Both the position numbers and the translations under genes were made by a program. 64,000 bases of DNA from Denitratimonas tolerans (lineage in GTDB: Bacteria; Pseudomonadota; Gammaproteobacteria; Xanthomonadales; Xanthomonadaceae). Every line of letters begins with the position of its first letter. Positions within the stretch are counted from its first letter, which is position 1. The notes below the pieces were generated by a model. It was not told the origin of the DNA. It did no database searches and saw only the letters and a list, made by a program, of their open reading frames with translations. The stretch covers positions 220,888 to 284,887 of the forward strand of contig NZ_JBBDHC010000002.1 of assembly GCF_037203605.1 (NCBI RefSeq), in the 5' to 3' direction. This document shows, one piece after another, positions 37,201 through 44,541 of this stretch.

Positions 37201-39169
37201 CGGTGCCTGGGAATCGGTCAAGCGCCATTTCCTCGCGCTCGGGCGCGACTGCCAGAACGAGGACTTCACCTGCGTGGGCATCGGCGACATGTCGGGCGAC
37301 GTGTTCGGCAACGGCATGCTGCTGTCCAGGCACACCCGCCTGGTCGTCGCGTTCGACCACCGCGACATCTTCATCGACCCCAATCCGGACGCCGCCACCT
37401 CCTACGCCGAGCGCGAGCGCCTGTTCAACCTGCCGCGCTCGTCCTGGGCCGACTACAACCCCGCGCTGATCTCGGCCGGCGGCGGCGTGTTCCCGCGCAG
37501 CCTCAAATCCATCGCGATCACCCCGCAAATCCGCGCGCTACTCGTCCTGCCCGAAGACACCGAGCACCTGACGCCCAACGAGCTGATCACGGCCGCGCTC
37601 TGCGCGCCGGTGGACCTGCTCTACAACGGCGGCATCGGCACCTACATCAAGGCCAGCTCAGAAACCCACGCAGAGGTGGGCGACCGCGCCAACAACGCCA
37701 TCCGCGTCAACGGCAACCAGCTGCGCTGCCGCATCATCGGCGAGGGCGGCAACCTGGGCATGACCCAGCGCGGCCGCATCGAGGCGGCGCAGGCCGGCGT
37801 CATCCTCAACACCGATGCCATCGACAACTCCGCCGGCGTGGACACGTCCGACCACGAAGTCAACATCAAGATCCTGCTCAACGACGCGGTGGCCCATGGC
37901 CAGCTCGACGTGCAGTCGCGCGCCGCGCTGCTGCACGAGATGACCGACGAAGTGGCCGATCTGGTGCTGCGCGACAACGTGCGCCAGAACGAAGCGCTGT
38001 CGCTCATGGAGCGCATGAGCGTGACCCGCCTAGGCTCCAAGCAGCACTTCATCCGCACCTTGGAGAGCCAGGGCCTGCTGGATCGCCAGATCGAATACCT
38101 GCCTTCCGACGCGGAGCTCTCCGAGCGCAAGGCGCGCGGCGAAGGCCTCACCCGGCCGGAGCTGGCGGTGCTGCTCGCCTACGCCAAGATGACGGTCTAC
38201 AACCAGCTGATCGATTCCGACGTGCCGGAAGATCCGTTCCTGTCGGCCGAACTCCAGCGTTACTTCCCCAAGCCGCTGCAGGAGCGCTTCGCTCCCAACA
38301 TGCAGCGCCACCGCCTGAAGCGCGAGATCATCGCGACCGCCGTGACCAACTCCATGGTCAACCGCATGGGCGCCACCTTCCTGCTGCGCATGCAGGAAGA
38401 CACCGGCGAAACCGCCGCGCAGGTGGCCAAGGCCTACACCATTGCCCGCGTGATCGGCGAGGCGCGCAGCCTGTGGCAAGGCATCGACGCACTCAGCCTT
38501 TCGGTGCCCGACCGCTCCCGCCTGGACGCGCTGATGCTCGTCTGGAACAAGCTGCGCGGCATGACGCGCTGGCTGCTCAACCTGCCGGGCGTGAACCTCG
38601 ACATCGCAGCCTCGGTGGAACGCTACGGCGCCGGCGTCGCGGCCCTGCGCACCTCCCTGGATCAGGTGTTGTCCGAACAGGACCGCCTGGCACACGCCGA
38701 CGCGCGCGCGCGCTGGATGGATGAAGGCTTCCCGCAGGAAATGGCCGAGCAGCTGGCGTCCATGCCTTTCCTCGGCAGCGCGCTGGACATCGTGCAGGTG
38801 GCGCTGGACAACGGCTTCGAGGTGCTCGACGTGGCTCGCACCTACTTCGGACTCGGCCAGGCGCTGAACCTGGCCTGGTTCGGCGAACGCATCGATACGC
38901 TGCCGGTGGACGGACGCTGGCACGCGCTGGCGCGCGGCTCACTGCGTGACGAACTGCAGTCGCAGCAAAGCGCGCTGGTGGCCCAGGTGCTGCAATCGGG
39001 TGCCGGCAAACCCGCTGATCGCCTCACGGCCTGGCTGGCGCGCGAGGAGTCGGGCCTGCGCTTCACGGTGGCCATGCTCCAGGAAGTGCGCAGCCAGCGT
39101 GAGCTGGACTACCCGACGGCCTCGGTGGCGCTGCGCCGCCTGGCACAGCTGGTGCAGCACGCAGGCTGA
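34223..39169 (+). CDS. gdhB: NAD-specific glutamate dehydrogenase, large GDH-180 type
   Basis: NAD-dependent oxidative deamination of glutamate to 2-oxoglutarate and ammonia, usually catabolic. 1648 residues, the size of the 180-kDa class. Long N-terminal ACT-like regulatory domains (about 1-700) precede the catalytic core, with RFGPVARGGLRWSDRREDFRTEVLGLVKAQ, KNTVIVPVGAKGGFFVK (substrate Lys) and GGSVGYSHKGMGITARG. Dinucleotide binding follows (GIGDMSGDVFGNGML), then RIIGEGGNLGMTQRGRIE. The C-terminal helical domain is typical. The start is either GTG 34223 or ATG 34247; nothing decides it strongly. Monocistronic, ending at a hairpin. Confidence 0.95.
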   Translation: MFPTFRFTMTTLSDSTAPTADARLGAVLDALRGSVPANKAHDADLFARAFYARMEAEEYAIRAPAAWAALARGYLEFLQQRAPGTTALRIFNPTLEAHGWESPHTVIQIANDDMPFLVDSVSMVLDAAQVGIHVLGHPVIDVERDASGVATRLGSGATESVMHIEIDRQIGPAAFLRLERAILSALDDVRACVTDWRAMRDRALESAEHLSQAGSGLPRERVDEACEFLRWVADDHFVFLGYREYALGSSPDDTVLRALPEGGLGLLRSNQRAGRPRSVRGVLDSLTAAQSEPDALILTKTNARSTVHRAGYMDYIGVLQFDAAGRTTGERRFIGLFTSSAYSARAWDIPLVRQRHAFVMNQSGLAPDSHSGKALRQILEILPRDELFQSNSRELHRTAMSVLALQERIRPRLFLRRDRFGRFFSILAYVPRDRFNAEVSQRIEDLLMAALNGQQIDTTSHVGSSPLAQMHMIVRPKAGTPENVDVDDLNQQMAGIVRSWHDALREHLVQRCGEAEGQKLANRFARALPAGYVAEVAPEVAADDVIRLAALERDDGLGLNLYLHRAKDRTPQLRFKIYRTGSDISLSEALPLLENLGLRIQTERPYAVHLDDAGTFIQDFEIEAIGTVDVDAVRARFEQAFENIWRGRAESDGFNRLILAARLDWRQVAMLRGYAKYLLQVGVPFSQSYMEETLARYPLVARLLVELFEARFHPDEDSAQKAAGQKDFGTELQALVGADEAAMKAVEPVIAARLDGRHAQMDAAHQALLAVLDRVESIDEDRILRSFKTAMLATLRTSFYQRQKPRAQEVIAFKIDPSAMPESPKPRPYREIFVYGPRVEGTHLRFGPVARGGLRWSDRREDFRTEVLGLVKAQMVKNTVIVPVGAKGGFFVKRPPTDREAVQAEGIDCYKLFIGSMLDITDNIVEGKIVPPPDVVRHDEDDPYLVVAADKGTARFSDIANGLALEEGFWLGDAFASGGSVGYSHKGMGITARGAWESVKRHFLALGRDCQNEDFTCVGIGDMSGDVFGNGMLLSRHTRLVVAFDHRDIFIDPNPDAATSYAERERLFNLPRSSWADYNPALISAGGGVFPRSLKSIAITPQIRALLVLPEDTEHLTPNELITAALCAPVDLLYNGGIGTYIKASSETHAEVGDRANNAIRVNGNQLRCRIIGEGGNLGMTQRGRIEAAQAGVILNTDAIDNSAGVDTSDHEVNIKILLNDAVAHGQLDVQSRAALLHEMTDEVADLVLRDNVRQNEALSLMERMSVTRLGSKQHFIRTLESQGLLDRQIEYLPSDAELSERKARGEGLTRPELAVLLAYAKMTVYNQLIDSDVPEDPFLSAELQRYFPKPLQERFAPNMQRHRLKREIIATAVTNSMVNRMGATFLLRMQEDTGETAAQVAKAYTIARVIGEARSLWQGIDALSLSVPDRSRLDALMLVWNKLRGMTRWLLNLPGVNLDIAASVERYGAGVAALRTSLDQVLSEQDRLAHADARARWMDEGFPQEMAEQLASMPFLGSALDIVQVALDNGFEVLDVARTYFGLGQALNLAWFGERIDTLPVDGRWHALARGSLRDELQSQQSALVAQVLQSGAGKPADRLTAWLAREESGLRFTVAMLQEVRSQRELDYPTASVALRRLAQLVQHAG

Positions 39170-39194
39170 GTCACGCCCAGCATTGGGGAAAACC

Positions 39195-39220
39195 CGCCCC
39201 TCCGTGCAAACGGAGGGGCG
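39195..39220 (+). terminator. Hairpin terminator candidate after gdhB
   Basis: Perfect 10-bp stem CGCCCCTCCG / CGGAGGGGCG with loop TGCAAA, 25 bases after the gdhB stop, without a T-run. Confidence 0.5.
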
Positions 39221-39226
39221 CTCGGT

Positions 39227-39298
39227 GTAGGTCGGGGCTACGTCCCCGACGGCCTGGCCGCATGGCACTCCTGCGTCGGCCACGTAGGGCCGACCTAC
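39227..39298. repeat. REP-like bipartite palindrome between gdhB and ispB
   Basis: GTAGGTCGG (39227-39235) is complementary to CCGACCTAC (39290-39298). Inside, GTCGGGG (39231-39237) pairs with CCCCGAC (39244-39250). The layout is like REP/BIME elements with GTAGGTCGGGGCTACG-type arms. It lies between two convergent genes, where such elements usually sit. Confidence 0.7.
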
Positions 39299-39325
39299 GG
39301 CAGGGCGGCGTAGACGGCCTGCCGA

Positions 39326-40339
39326 TCAAAAATCCCGATCCACCGCATAGCGCGCCAGCCCCCGCAATGCCGCCGTCCAGGCGTTCTCCGGCAGCGTCCC
39401 CAGCGCGCGCTCGGCGGCATCGGCGTAGTCGACGGCGCGCTGGTGGCTGTAGGCGATGCTGCCGGCCGTCTCGATGGCGGCAAGCACTTCGGGCATCGCC
39501 TCCGCGTCGCCCGCCTGCACGATCTCGCGCAGGCGCTGGCGGGTGGCCACGTCGGCGCGGGACATGGCGTGGATCAACGGCAGGGTGGCCTTGCCCTCGG
39601 CCAGGTCGTCGCCAAGATTCTTGCCCAGCGCCGCGGCGTCGGCGGTGTAGTCGAGCACGTCGTCGGCGATCTGGAAGGCATAGCCCAGGTTGAGGCCATA
39701 AGCGTGCAGTGCGGCACCGTGGCGCGCATCCAGATCGCAAAGCACCGCGCCCAGGCGCGTGGCGGCGGCGAACAACACCGCGGTCTTGCGTTCGATCACG
39801 CGCAGGTAGGCGGCCTCGTCCACGTTCGGGTTGTTGACGTGCAGGAGCTGCAGCACCTCGCCTTCGGCGATGGCGTTGGTGGTGTTGGCCAGCACCTGCA
39901 TCACCGCCATGCGATCCAGTTCGACCATCAGCTGGAAGCTGCGCGAATAGAGGAAGTCGCCGACCAGCACGCTGGCGGCGTTGCCCCACAGCGCGTTGGC
40001 GGTCTTGCGCCCGCGCCGCAGGTCGGACTCGTCCACCACATCGTCGTGCAGGAGGGTGGAGGTATGGATGAATTCGATCACCGCCGCCAGCTGCAGGTGA
40101 TCCTGGCCGGCGTAGCCGAGCGCGCGCGCCGCGATCAGGTGCAGCTGCGGGCGCAGGCGCTTGCCGCCGGCCCCGACGATGTGCTCGCCCACCTGGTTGA
40201 TCAGCAGCACGTCGGACGCCAACCGCGCCCGGATCAGGGCATCGACCCCGTCCAGATCGTGTTTCACGAGCCGCCCGATCGCATCGGGGGCCAGGGCTGT
40301 CGCGGGAGGCGGCGTCGGGGCGGAGGCGGCAATCGTCAT
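39326..40339 (-). CDS. ispB: Polyprenyl (octaprenyl) diphosphate synthase IspB
   Basis: Trans-prenyl elongase that makes the side chain of ubiquinone by condensing IPP onto farnesyl diphosphate. 337 residues with the first Asp-rich motif LLHDDVVDESDLRRGR, GGKRLRPQL, ERKTAVLFAAATRLGA and the second Asp-rich motif FQIADDVLDYT, then GDDLAEGKATLPLIHA. Side-chain length (octaprenyl is usual in gammaproteobacteria) is inferred. The ATG at 40339 is six bases downstream of a consensus TATAAT, so the message is probably leaderless. Confidence 0.93.
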   Translation of the reverse strand: MTIAASAPTPPPATALAPDAIGRLVKHDLDGVDALIRARLASDVLLINQVGEHIVGAGGKRLRPQLHLIAARALGYAGQDHLQLAAVIEFIHTSTLLHDDVVDESDLRRGRKTANALWGNAASVLVGDFLYSRSFQLMVELDRMAVMQVLANTTNAIAEGEVLQLLHVNNPNVDEAAYLRVIERKTAVLFAAATRLGAVLCDLDARHGAALHAYGLNLGYAFQIADDVLDYTADAAALGKNLGDDLAEGKATLPLIHAMSRADVATRQRLREIVQAGDAEAMPEVLAAIETAGSIAYSHQRAVDYADAAERALGTLPENAWTAALRGLARYAVDRDF

Positions 40340-40345
40340 TGGCGC

Positions 40346-40351
40346 ATTATA
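40346..40351 (-). promoter_or_regulatory. Consensus -10 TATAAT, predicted leaderless ispB promoter
   Basis: On the minus strand TATAAT is followed by GCGCCA and then the ispB ATG at 40339. No ribosome-binding site fits between. Confidence 0.65.
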
Positions 40352-40439
40352 CGGTCCGCCGTGGCGGCTTTCCGATGCGCGAATGCGGAAAAGTCGCAGG
40401 CCCGGATACGGCTATTTCCGGGCATTCGCGTCGCGACGA

Positions 40440-40445
40440 TATACT
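40440..40445 (+). promoter_or_regulatory. -10 element TATACT of ssb
   Basis: TATACT 50 bases before the ssb ATG. The leader carries an AGGAATCAGGAA ribosome-binding region. Divergent from the ispB promoter about 90 bases away. Confidence 0.55.
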
Positions 40446-40495
40446 AGTCTGTCATCCCGCCGCGAATGGCGCGGCAATCCAAAGGAATCAGGAAC

Positions 40496-41020
40496 ATGGC
40501 GCGCGGCATCAACAAGGTCATCCTGGTGGGCAACCTGGGCGCTGACCCGGAAACCCGCTACTCCACGTCCGGTGCAGCCATCACCTCGATCCGGATCGCC
40601 ACCTCCGAGAGCTGGCGCGACAAGCAGACCGGCGAGCAGCAGGAGCGCACCGAGTGGCACCGGGTGAAGTTCTTCGGCCGCCTGGCGGAAATCGCGGGCG
40701 AGTACCTGCGCAAGGGCTCGCAGGTCTATATCGAGGGCTCGCTGCGCACCGACAAGTACACCGGCCAGGACGGCGTGGAGCGCTACAGCACCGACATCAT
40801 CGCCAACGAGATGCAGATGCTGGGCAGCCGCGGCGAAGGCGGCGGCGGTGCCCGTCCCGAGCGCGCCGCGCCGCGCGCGCGCGACGACGAGTTCGAAACC
40901 CGCGGCGGTGCCGGTTACGGCGGCGCGCGCGGCGGTGACCGTCCGGCACCTGCGCCGCGTGCGGCCACGCCTCCGCCGCCGGCGGATGTGCCCTTCGAAG
41001 ACGACGACATTCCGTTTTGA
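40496..41020 (+). CDS. ssb: Single-stranded DNA-binding protein SSB
   Basis: Homotetrameric OB-fold protein that coats single-stranded DNA and recruits repair and replication proteins. 174 residues: OB domain 1-110 (MARGINKVILVGNLGADPET, ATSESWRDKQTGEQQERTEW, SQVYIEGSLRTDKYTGQDG), then a Gly/Arg/Pro-rich disordered linker and the acidic partner-binding tail DDDIPF. Its stop overlaps the rmlB ATG by one base, an unusual coupling to a sugar-nucleotide gene. Confidence 0.97.
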   Translation: MARGINKVILVGNLGADPETRYSTSGAAITSIRIATSESWRDKQTGEQQERTEWHRVKFFGRLAEIAGEYLRKGSQVYIEGSLRTDKYTGQDGVERYSTDIIANEMQMLGSRGEGGGGARPERAAPRARDDEFETRGGAGYGGARGGDRPAPAPRAATPPPPADVPFEDDDIPF

Positions 41021-42069
41021 TGAACACCGTCCTCGTCACCGGCGGGGCCGGATTCATCGGCGGCAACTTCGTGCGCGGCGCGGTGGCCGCCGGTTGGACG
41101 GTCATCAACCTCGACGCGCTGACCTACGCCGGCAACCTCGATACCCTGGCCGGTCTCGATGCCTCGGGGCGGCACCGCTTCGTGCACGGCGACATCGGCG
41201 ACGCCGCGCTGGTAGCGAGCCTGCTGACCGGGCACCGGCCGCAGGCGATCATCAATTTCGCCGCCGAAAGCCACGTCGACCGTTCGATCGACGGCCCGGC
41301 GGCGTTCGTGCAGACCAACGTCGTGGGCACGCTCGCCCTGCTGGAATGCGCGCGCGACCATTGGCGCGGGCTGCCGGAGGCCGAGCGCGCCGCGTTCCGC
41401 TTCCTGCATGTTTCCACGGACGAGGTCTACGGCTCGCTCGGCGATACCGGCAGGTTCACCGAAACCACGCCCTATGCGCCCAACTCGCCGTACTCGGCTT
41501 CGAAGGCCGCGTCGGACCACCTGGTGCGCGCCTTCCACCACACTTACGGGCTGCCGGTTCTCACCACCAACTGCTCCAACAACTACGGCCCCTTCCAGTT
41601 TCCCGAAAAGCTCATCCCGCTGATGATCGCCAAGGCGCTGGCCGGCGAGCCGCTGCCGGTGTACGGCGATGGGGCCAACGTGCGCGACTGGCTGTACGTG
41701 GAAGACCACTGCGAGGCGATCCGCACGGTGCTGGCACGCGGACGCGTGGGCGAGGTCTACAACGTCGGCGGGGATGCGGAGCGGCGCAACATCGACGTGG
41801 TCCACGCCATCTGCGCCCTGCTCGACGCGCGCCGGCCGCGCGAGGACGGCAAGCCGCGCGCGGCACAGATCACCTTCGTCAAGGACCGCCCCGGCCACGA
41901 CCGGCGCTACGCCATCGATTCCTCCAAGCTCAAGCAGGAACTGGGCTGGCGTCCGACGGTCAGCTTCGAGCACGGCATGGCGCGCACCGTGGACTGGTAC
42001 CTCGCCAATCAGGCCTGGGTGAACCGCGTGCTGGACGGCAGCTACCGCATGGAGCGATTGGGCCAGTAG
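41020..42069 (+). CDS. rmlB: dTDP-glucose 4,6-dehydratase RmlB
   Basis: Second step of dTDP-L-rhamnose synthesis; NAD-dependent extended SDR enzyme. 349 residues with NAD motif VTGGAGFIGGNFVR near the N-terminus, NFAAESHVDRSI, active-site HVSTDEVYGSL (Thr-Asp-Glu), TPYAPNSPYSASKAASDHLV (YxxxK) and NNYGPFQFPEKLIPL. The ATG overlaps the ssb stop; a TTG three bases earlier is in frame. The four rml genes and manC follow on the same strand. Confidence 0.97.
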   Translation: MNTVLVTGGAGFIGGNFVRGAVAAGWTVINLDALTYAGNLDTLAGLDASGRHRFVHGDIGDAALVASLLTGHRPQAIINFAAESHVDRSIDGPAAFVQTNVVGTLALLECARDHWRGLPEAERAAFRFLHVSTDEVYGSLGDTGRFTETTPYAPNSPYSASKAASDHLVRAFHHTYGLPVLTTNCSNNYGPFQFPEKLIPLMIAKALAGEPLPVYGDGANVRDWLYVEDHCEAIRTVLARGRVGEVYNVGGDAERRNIDVVHAICALLDARRPREDGKPRAAQITFVKDRPGHDRRYAIDSSKLKQELGWRPTVSFEHGMARTVDWYLANQAWVNRVLDGSYRMERLGQ

Positions 42070-42133
42070 GGCGCAGCTCGCTGCGCTTGCACTACGTGAA
42101 ACATGGGAGCAGCGCAGCAAGCTGCGCTCTACG
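42067..42133. repeat. Inverted repeat element between rmlB and rmlA
   Basis: Left arm GTAGGGCGCAGCTCGCTGCG (42067-42086 plus C) and right arm, read in reverse complement from 42133, GTAGAGCGCAGCTTGCTGCG. The two agree at all but two positions. Each arm is itself a small hairpin (GCGCAGC/GCTGCGC). It fills most of the 85-base rmlB-rmlA gap and looks like a REP/BIME-type element. Confidence 0.75.
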
Positions 42134-42154
42134 AATCTCGTTACAGATGACGAC

Positions 42155-43057
42155 ATGACATCGAACACCCCTGCCGCCCCGCGCGGCATCATCCTCGCCG
42201 GCGGTTCCGGCACCCGGCTGTATCCGATCACCCAGGGCGTTTCCAAGCAGCTCCTGCCGGTGTACGACAAGCCGATGATCTACTACCCGCTCGCGACCCT
42301 GATGATGGCCGGCATCCGCGAGGTCCTGGTGATCAACACCCCGCACGAACAGGCGCTGTTCCGCACCCTGCTGGGCGACGGCCGCCAGTGGGGCATGGAC
42401 ATCCGCTACGCGGCCCAGCCCAGCCCCGACGGCCTGGCGCAGGCCTTCCTGATCGGGCGCGACTTCGTTGCCGGCGAGCCGAGCTGCCTGATTCTGGGCG
42501 ACAACATCTTCCACGGCCACGGCCTGCAGGCGCAGCTGCGCGATGCGGCGCAGCGCACGCACGGTGCCACGGTGTTCGGCTACCGGGTCGGCGATCCGGA
42601 GCGCTACGGCGTGGCCGAGTTCGATGCCGATGGCCGGGTGATCGGGCTGGAGGAAAAGCCCGCCCGGCCCAAGTCGCACCATGCCGTCACCGGCCTGTAT
42701 TTCTATGACGCACGGGCTTGCGATTTCGCCGCCGAGCTGAAGCCCTCACCGCGCGGCGAGCTGGAAATCACCGACCTCAACCGGCGCTATCTGGAGGACG
42801 GTTCGCTCCGGCTCGAACGCCTCGGGCGCGGCTGCGCCTGGCTCGATACCGGAACCCATGAATCGCTGCTGCAGGCCGGCAACTTCATCCAGACCCTGCA
42901 GGAGCGCCAGGGCCTGCAGGTGTGCTGCCCGGAAGAAATCGCCTGGCGCAACGGCTGGATCGACACCGAAGCGCTCGAACGCCTCGCGGCCCCCCTGCTC
43001 AAGAACGGTTACGGCCAGTATCTGGTGTCGCTGCTGCGCGAGGATGCGGCCGAATGA
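42155..43057 (+). CDS. rmlA: Glucose-1-phosphate thymidylyltransferase RmlA
   Basis: First step of dTDP-rhamnose synthesis, making dTDP-glucose from glucose-1-phosphate and dTTP. 300 residues; nucleotidyltransferase motif GIILAGGSGTRLYPITQGVS, KQLLPVYDKPMIYYPL, QPSPDGLAQAFLIG, LGDNIFHGHGL, and EEKPARPKSHHAVTGLYFYD with the catalytic Lys. The stop overlaps the rmlC start (ATGA). Separated from rmlB by a palindromic repeat. Confidence 0.97.
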   Translation: MTSNTPAAPRGIILAGGSGTRLYPITQGVSKQLLPVYDKPMIYYPLATLMMAGIREVLVINTPHEQALFRTLLGDGRQWGMDIRYAAQPSPDGLAQAFLIGRDFVAGEPSCLILGDNIFHGHGLQAQLRDAAQRTHGATVFGYRVGDPERYGVAEFDADGRVIGLEEKPARPKSHHAVTGLYFYDARACDFAAELKPSPRGELEITDLNRRYLEDGSLRLERLGRGCAWLDTGTHESLLQAGNFIQTLQERQGLQVCCPEEIAWRNGWIDTEALERLAAPLLKNGYGQYLVSLLREDAAE

Positions 43058-43611
43058 AGCTGATTGAAACCGATCTTCCCGGCTGCCTCATCATCGAGCC
43101 GCGCGTGTTCGGCGACGAGCGCGGGTTCTTCTACGAAAGCTGGAACAAGGCGAAGCTCGCCGAGGCGGGCCTGACGGTCGATTTCGTGCAGGGCAACGTC
43201 TCGGCCTCCTCGCGCGGCGTGCTGCGCGGCCTGCACTACCAGTGGCCCAACCCGCAGGGCAAGCTCGTAAGCGTGCTGGAGGGCGAGGTCTACGACGTCG
43301 CGGTCGATATCCGCCGCGGTTCGCCCACGTTCGGGCGCTGGAGCGCAGTGATGCTCACCGCCGCGAACAGGCGTCACTTCTACATTCCCGAAGGCTTCGC
43401 GCACGGCTTCGCGGTGGTGTCCGAACGCGCCATTTTCACCTACCAGTGCACCGCCGCCTACGACGCCGCCGCCGACACCGGCATCCGCTGGAACGACGCC
43501 ACCCTCGGCATCGACTGGCCGCTCGCCGAACCGATCCTCTCGGACAAGGACGCGCGCGCGCCCTTCCTTGCGGAAGTCGCACCCGATCGCCTGCCGGAGT
43601 ACACGCCATGA
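43054..43611 (+). CDS. rmlC: dTDP-4-dehydrorhamnose 3,5-epimerase RmlC
   Basis: Third step of dTDP-L-rhamnose synthesis, cupin-fold double epimerase. 185 residues with EPRVFGDERGFFYESWN, FVQGNVSASSRGVLRGLHYQ (catalytic His), GKLVSVLEGEVYDVAVDIR, FYIPEGFAHGF and the Tyr in TYQCTAAYD. Coupled at both ends by ATGA overlaps (rmlA before, rmlD after). Confidence 0.97.
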   Translation: MKLIETDLPGCLIIEPRVFGDERGFFYESWNKAKLAEAGLTVDFVQGNVSASSRGVLRGLHYQWPNPQGKLVSVLEGEVYDVAVDIRRGSPTFGRWSAVMLTAANRRHFYIPEGFAHGFAVVSERAIFTYQCTAAYDAAADTGIRWNDATLGIDWPLAEPILSDKDARAPFLAEVAPDRLPEYTP

Positions 43612-44516
43612 AGCTGCTTCTGCTGGGTGCCGGTGGACAGGTCGGATTCGAACTGCACCGCAGCCTCTCACCGCTGGGCGAGGTGATCCCGGCGACGCGC
43701 GACGGCCGGCTTCCCGGCGGTGGCCGCGCACGCGCGGCCGATCTCGCCTCGCCCGCCTCGCTCGAAGCGCTGCTGCAGGCCGAGCGCCCCGACGTGATCG
43801 TCAACGCCGCTGCCTACACCGCCGTCGACCGCGCCGAGTCGGAGCCGGAGCTGGCCACGCGCATCAACGCCGAGGCACCGGCGGTGCTGGCGCGCTGGTG
43901 CAAGGTTTACGGCGCGCGCCTGCTGCATTACTCCACCGATTATGTCTTCGACGGCAGCGCCAACCGCCCCTGGCGCGAAGCCGACCCCACCGCGCCGCTG
44001 GGCGTTTATGGCCAGAGCAAGCGCGAGGGCGAAATCGCCCTGGCCGATAGCGGTGCCGAATACCTGGTGCTGCGCACCGCCTGGGTCTACGCCGCGCGCG
44101 GCCACAACTTCCTGCGCACGATGCTGCGCCTGGCGGCCGAGCGCGACCACCTGCAAGTGGTGTGCGACCAGACCGGATCGCCCACGCCGGCGCGCTGGAT
44201 CGCGGCGGCGACCGCATTGACCCTGGCGCGGACGCGGAACGGCAACCCCTGGCGCTCGGGCACCGTGCACCTGGCCGCCAGCGGCCACACCACCTGGCAC
44301 GGCTTTGCCGAGGCGATCTTCGCCGATGCGCTCGTCGCGGGGCTGATCGAGCGCGCGCCCTTCGTCGAAGCCATCCCGACCCTCGCCTGGCCCACGCCCG
44401 CCCGCCGTCCCGCCTATTCCTGCCTCGATACCCGCGCGCTGCGCGAGCGCTACGGCGTCACCCTGCCGGACTGGCGCGAGGGCGTGACGCAGGTGGTCGG
44501 CGAGCTGGCGCGCTGA
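43608..44516 (+). CDS. rmlD: dTDP-4-dehydrorhamnose reductase RmlD
   Basis: Final NAD(P)H-dependent reduction to dTDP-L-rhamnose. 302 residues with the dinucleotide motif LLLGAGGQVGFEL, DVIVNAAAYTAVDRAES, HYSTDYVFDGS, PLGVYGQSKREGE (YxxxK) and LRTAWVYAARGHNFLRTML. The ATG overlaps the rmlC stop. The product feeds rhamnose into LPS or exopolysaccharide. Confidence 0.97.
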   Translation: MKLLLLGAGGQVGFELHRSLSPLGEVIPATRDGRLPGGGRARAADLASPASLEALLQAERPDVIVNAAAYTAVDRAESEPELATRINAEAPAVLARWCKVYGARLLHYSTDYVFDGSANRPWREADPTAPLGVYGQSKREGEIALADSGAEYLVLRTAWVYAARGHNFLRTMLRLAAERDHLQVVCDQTGSPTPARWIAAATALTLARTRNGNPWRSGTVHLAASGHTTWHGFAEAIFADALVAGLIERAPFVEAIPTLAWPTPARRPAYSCLDTRALRERYGVTLPDWREGVTQVVGELAR

Positions 44517-44541
44517 GCCGCGCATCCTTCCGGAGAACAAC

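Noticed and set aside
34265..37528. A 1087-codon open frame antisense to the glutamate dehydrogenase gene
   Set aside because: Same reason: the plus strand encodes a full GDH-180. The antisense translation is rich in Arg, Gly and His without domains.
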